A DNA stretch of 30,795 nt from a virus. The stretch spans positions 1 to 30,795 of IMG/VR virus record IMGVR_UViG_3300009603_000037, one strand, 5' to 3'. Position 1 is the first letter of the stretch; each line of letters begins with the position of its first letter. The notes under the pieces are model-generated. The model searched no databases and was not told the DNA's origin. It was given only the letters and a program-made list of their open reading frames with translations. Made by a program: the position numbers and the translations under genes. Shown here piece after piece: positions 28,393 through 30,795 of the stretch.

Positions 28393-30227
28393 TCAGTAAT
28401 CGTTGCTTGCGCACCGCTCTGAGTCGCTTGTACGAGCCATGACTCGTTGGCCCCGCCTGCTACCGCCGTAAACTTAGCGGAAGATCCGCCCTCGACATCT
28501 TCGGGCCATATGAATTTATCGCCGTCAATATCGCTAATGGTTACGGGTGCGCCTGAACTTCGATCAATTAAGGTCAATTGTCCCATAAGATCGTCATTGC
28601 CGTCAGCACCAGCACACTCAATCGAAACGTATTTGCCGGTTTGAACGGTATCGCCTTCCGCGAGAACAAACTCAAAGAAAACACCCTCAAGGCCTGCCGT
28701 AATAGCGGGTAGTGTAATCGCAATCCAGTTTGACCCCGGAGCGCAAACCACCATTGAACCTGAATCCGCTGCTGTTAGCGTTACTGACGCGTTGCCGCCT
28801 CCCGCATCAATTGTCAAAACGCGTCTACGGAATCCAAGCCCCCCGGCTGTTGCCGATGAATTTGCAGGCGGGCCGGTCACATCATGTACACGCCCACATT
28901 CAACGCTGTTGCTTTTGAAGATAATGTCTTCTGCGGATTGAATCTGAAGCGAACCAGCTACGTTGTTAATCGTTCCGTCGCCCGCACCCGCGCCCGAATC
29001 TCCGGTATGTGCAATGCGGAAATAAGAGTTCCCAGCATTATCACCAATCCCAAAAGCTGTATCCAACACTTTACCGGACGCATGCGTTACGTTGTACCCA
29101 GTGAATTGAGGTGGCGATCCGTTACTGTCTAGACCATCAATTCCAACATCAAACCCGATATAGTTAGAGCCTGCGTTGTCTGAGCCATCGCACGTCATTG
29201 CCGCCTGAAAACCAAACATGACCGCGCCAGCACCGGCCGCGTGTGCTCCAGACGAGTTATCCATAGTAGCTTTGAAACCCGAACACGCGGTTGTCGCGTG
29301 CCCCCGTCGAATCTGGGCATCAAAGCAAGCACCAATTTGCTCTTTCGGGTTTGCCCCGCTGCCAATCCGAATACCACCAGCACCTGAGTCGTCTTCGTCA
29401 GCGCCTGTAAAATTGAACTGTAGAGCGTGGGTGCCATCCGTGCTCCAACTGAGACCCACATCGCCGTTGTTCTGCCCACTTGTCGTTGCGGAACCGAACA
29501 GAATACTTTGTTGGTCGCCCAACTCGATGTTACCGGCAAACGTGGCTGTCGGGCCGGTTTGGCCTGCACTAACAGCAGCAGCGCTTTGCGCGGTTAGGGT
29601 CAAAGCCGTTGTGAGCCCGTTGACACTTGTTCCAGTACTTGTGGCCGCATTAGCAACATAAAAAATCAAATTCCCACTAACGCCAGTACCTGTACCCGCA
29701 CCCGCCGCAATGGATAGTGTTTTACCGGCCGTGTCTGTGCCCGAAACACCCACAACTTTCATAATTTGGTTTTGTGCGGCACCAAACTCAAGGACGGTAC
29801 CACTAGGACAAGGAATGGACAGTTTAGCGCCCGGGGTGCTGGTGCCAATTCCGACGTTACCGGAACTATCAATGACAAGCCGCTTGTTATCGCCCGTGTC
29901 GTCGCGAATAATAAAATTGTCTTCGCCTTCGACGCCTACGGTCCACTCGACGTTAGCCGCGTCCGAGCCTTCGAGCTTAATAAAAGCGTTACTGCCTTTA
30001 AGATGGAGCGCTTGAACAGGGCTAGTAGTCCCTACCCCGATTTTACCCGTACCAGTGGAGTCCAGCTTAATAGTAGACGTACTTGCTTGGTCCGCAGTGA
30101 CCGAATGAGGGTTATTTGTCGCATTAGCATGGGCAGAAATGTCAACACCGTCAATGGTGCGGCCAACACCGAGTTCGCCAGTGCCGATAATTCGAGAAAT
30201 TAATTGGCCGTCTTTAAAAGTACTCAT
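28389..30227 (-). CDS. Tail fibre-like structural protein
   Basis: The 612-residue protein has a composition rich in Gly, Ala, Ser, Thr and Asn. Phage fibre features include NNPHSVTADQ (about 38-47, a motif seen in tail fibre and tail-associated proteins), GKIGVGTTSP and SSGNVGIGTSTP (about 61-70 and 120-131), which recur in fibres that hold a trimeric shaft. No carbohydrate-cleaving motif is seen. The C-terminal region (about 480-612) is more globular (SVTLTAADSGSMVVCAPGSN) and may be the tip. It would bind the host surface. It is downstream of the 119-residue gene on the minus strand and is the last gene of the late region here. Confidence 0.75.
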   Translation of the reverse strand: MSTFKDGQLISRIIGTGELGVGRTIDGVDISAHANATNNPHSVTADQASTSTIKLDSTGTGKIGVGTTSPVQALHLKGSNAFIKLEGSDAANVEWTVGVEGEDNFIIRDDTGDNKRLVIDSSGNVGIGTSTPGAKLSIPCPSGTVLEFGAAQNQIMKVVGVSGTDTAGKTLSIAAGAGTGTGVSGNLIFYVANAATSTGTSVNGLTTALTLTAQSAAAVSAGQTGPTATFAGNIELGDQQSILFGSATTSGQNNGDVGLSWSTDGTHALQFNFTGADEDDSGAGGIRIGSGANPKEQIGACFDAQIRRGHATTACSGFKATMDNSSGAHAAGAGAVMFGFQAAMTCDGSDNAGSNYIGFDVGIDGLDSNGSPPQFTGYNVTHASGKVLDTAFGIGDNAGNSYFRIAHTGDSGAGAGDGTINNVAGSLQIQSAEDIIFKSNSVECGRVHDVTGPPANSSATAGGLGFRRRVLTIDAGGGNASVTLTAADSGSMVVCAPGSNWIAITLPAITAGLEGVFFEFVLAEGDTVQTGKYVSIECAGADGNDDLMGQLTLIDRSSGAPVTISDIDGDKFIWPEDVEGGSSAKFTAVAGGANESWLVQATQSGAQATITD

Positions 30228-30587
30228 CTAGCGTCTCCTACGGCTGGTAATAACAAGCCTGACATCCCCAGACGTGTGATTAGAATGCGGGGCTACCGTA
30301 ACTACAATGGTTTTTGCGAACAAAGCGTCAAAAAGTACCGTGTCTTCTGTGCCCATATTTATAGCTTGTTCTGTAAGAACAGTGCTTGTGCCATGATCGG
30401 GGCGAGTTTCGACTTTCCAAAGGCCAGCTTCATCAGCACCCGGGCCGTCGATGCCTGCTACTTGAACTTGGTGTTCAGAAAAAGACCCGGTAGGGTCGTA
30501 ACCTAAATTTTGAGCGGTAATAGTCCAAACGTTCGATGAGGACTGGTGCCCTACAGCGTATGTGTTTTGTTTAAAGCGTTCTAGCAT
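30228..30587 (-). CDS. Small structural-like protein, unknown
   Basis: Minus-strand ATG 30587 follows GAGGGGAATT by a good distance. The 119-residue product has mostly strand-like sequence (NVWTITAQNLGYDPTG, HQVQVAGIDG, LWKVETRPDHG, TIVVTVAPH), which fits a small tail or baseplate protein. Its stop is immediately next to the tail fibre start (TAGCGT region 30228-30230). No family is recognised. Confidence 0.65.
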   Translation of the reverse strand: MLERFKQNTYAVGHQSSSNVWTITAQNLGYDPTGSFSEHQVQVAGIDGPGADEAGLWKVETRPDHGTSTVLTEQAINMGTEDTVLFDALFAKTIVVTVAPHSNHTSGDVRLVITSRRRR

Positions 30588-30646
30588 AATTCCCCTCGGC
30601 GCATCCAGATTACTGTACCAACACCTTTTAGTCTATACTTCTAGCA

Positions 30647-30795
30647 TCAAATATATTTATACCACGCAAACCTAGGGCGGTGCTCTAGATATTGTCTATT
30701 TCCTTCATTTGAATAGGCTTCCCTTTCAAAAGGATTTTGCAAATATGCTTGGTAAACATTCCTGTAGTCGTACAGTCTTTTTAGATAGAAAAGAC
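30647..30795 (-). CDS. C-terminal end of a protein cut by the window edge
   Basis: On the minus strand the frame is open from the right edge to TGA at 30647-30649, giving 48 residues that read like protein (LKRLYDYRNVYQAYLQNPFE, then NRQYLEHRPRFAWYKYI). Tyrosine, arginine and aromatic residues dominate. It lies upstream of the small structural gene in the same direction, so it is probably another late gene. I cannot name it from this fragment. Confidence 0.6.
   Translation of the reverse strand, partial: LFYLKRLYDYRNVYQAYLQNPFEREAYSNEGNRQYLEHRPRFAWYKYI

Noticed and set aside
29218-30203. Plus-strand open frames opposite the tail fibre-like gene
   Set aside because: Proline- and alanine-rich frames antisense to a Gly/Ser/Thr-rich fibre gene; no ribosome sites or known domains.

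Overview
The window looks like the replication and recombination region of a tailed double-stranded DNA bacteriophage, or possibly a prophage. I see no integrase, terminase, portal or capsid gene. The plus strand carries closely packed genes, often joined by ATGA or TAATG overlaps, for a nearly self-sufficient replisome: Cas4/RecB-like nuclease, UvsW-type helicase, DnaB-like helicase, DnaG-type primase, family A DNA polymerase, UvsY-like mediator, gp32-like single-strand binding protein, RecA, and an SbcD/SbcC (gp47/gp46) pair. A family A polymerase and a bacterial-type RecA sit inside a set otherwise reminiscent of T4 recombination. The host is uncertain. A minus-strand lipoprotein with MopE-like Asp/Cys repeats and a VWA domain is a style common in Myxococcota and related deltaproteobacterial lineages, so such a host is a reasonable guess only.

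Layout: 1-1110 is a control region with a 19-bp tandem repeat, a promoter-to-terminator unit that probably makes a small RNA, strong terminators, and three similar promoters. 695-3183 holds small unrecognised genes, several with zinc-binding cysteine pairs. 3180-17605 is the replication and recombination operon, with a second promoter near 3974 and an elaborate inverted repeat before recA. 17628-18230 is a secreted lytic transglycosylase.

The minus-strand block 18396-22323 reads right to left: a zinc-finger protein, a MopE/VWA lipoprotein, two small membrane proteins, a small beta-rich protein and a trypsin-like protease. It looks like an inserted accessory or host-surface module.

From a promoter at 22418 a second plus-strand operon runs to about 28027. 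It begins with an AcrVA2-like protein, followed by a MazG-like small protein, small membrane or secreted proteins, a Dam-type adenine methyltransferase, and an HTH-metallophosphoesterase fusion. From the right edge, structural (tail fibre-like) genes run on the minus strand and meet the plus-strand genes at overlapping stop codons at 28389-28392.

Two global signals cut across genes: about 15 copies of the octamer GTCTAAAC on either strand, in and out of genes, and a near-palindrome CCTAAMCGTTTAKG inside the early promoters. They share a core and may be binding sites of one regulator. All calls are from reading the sequence; no database search was run.
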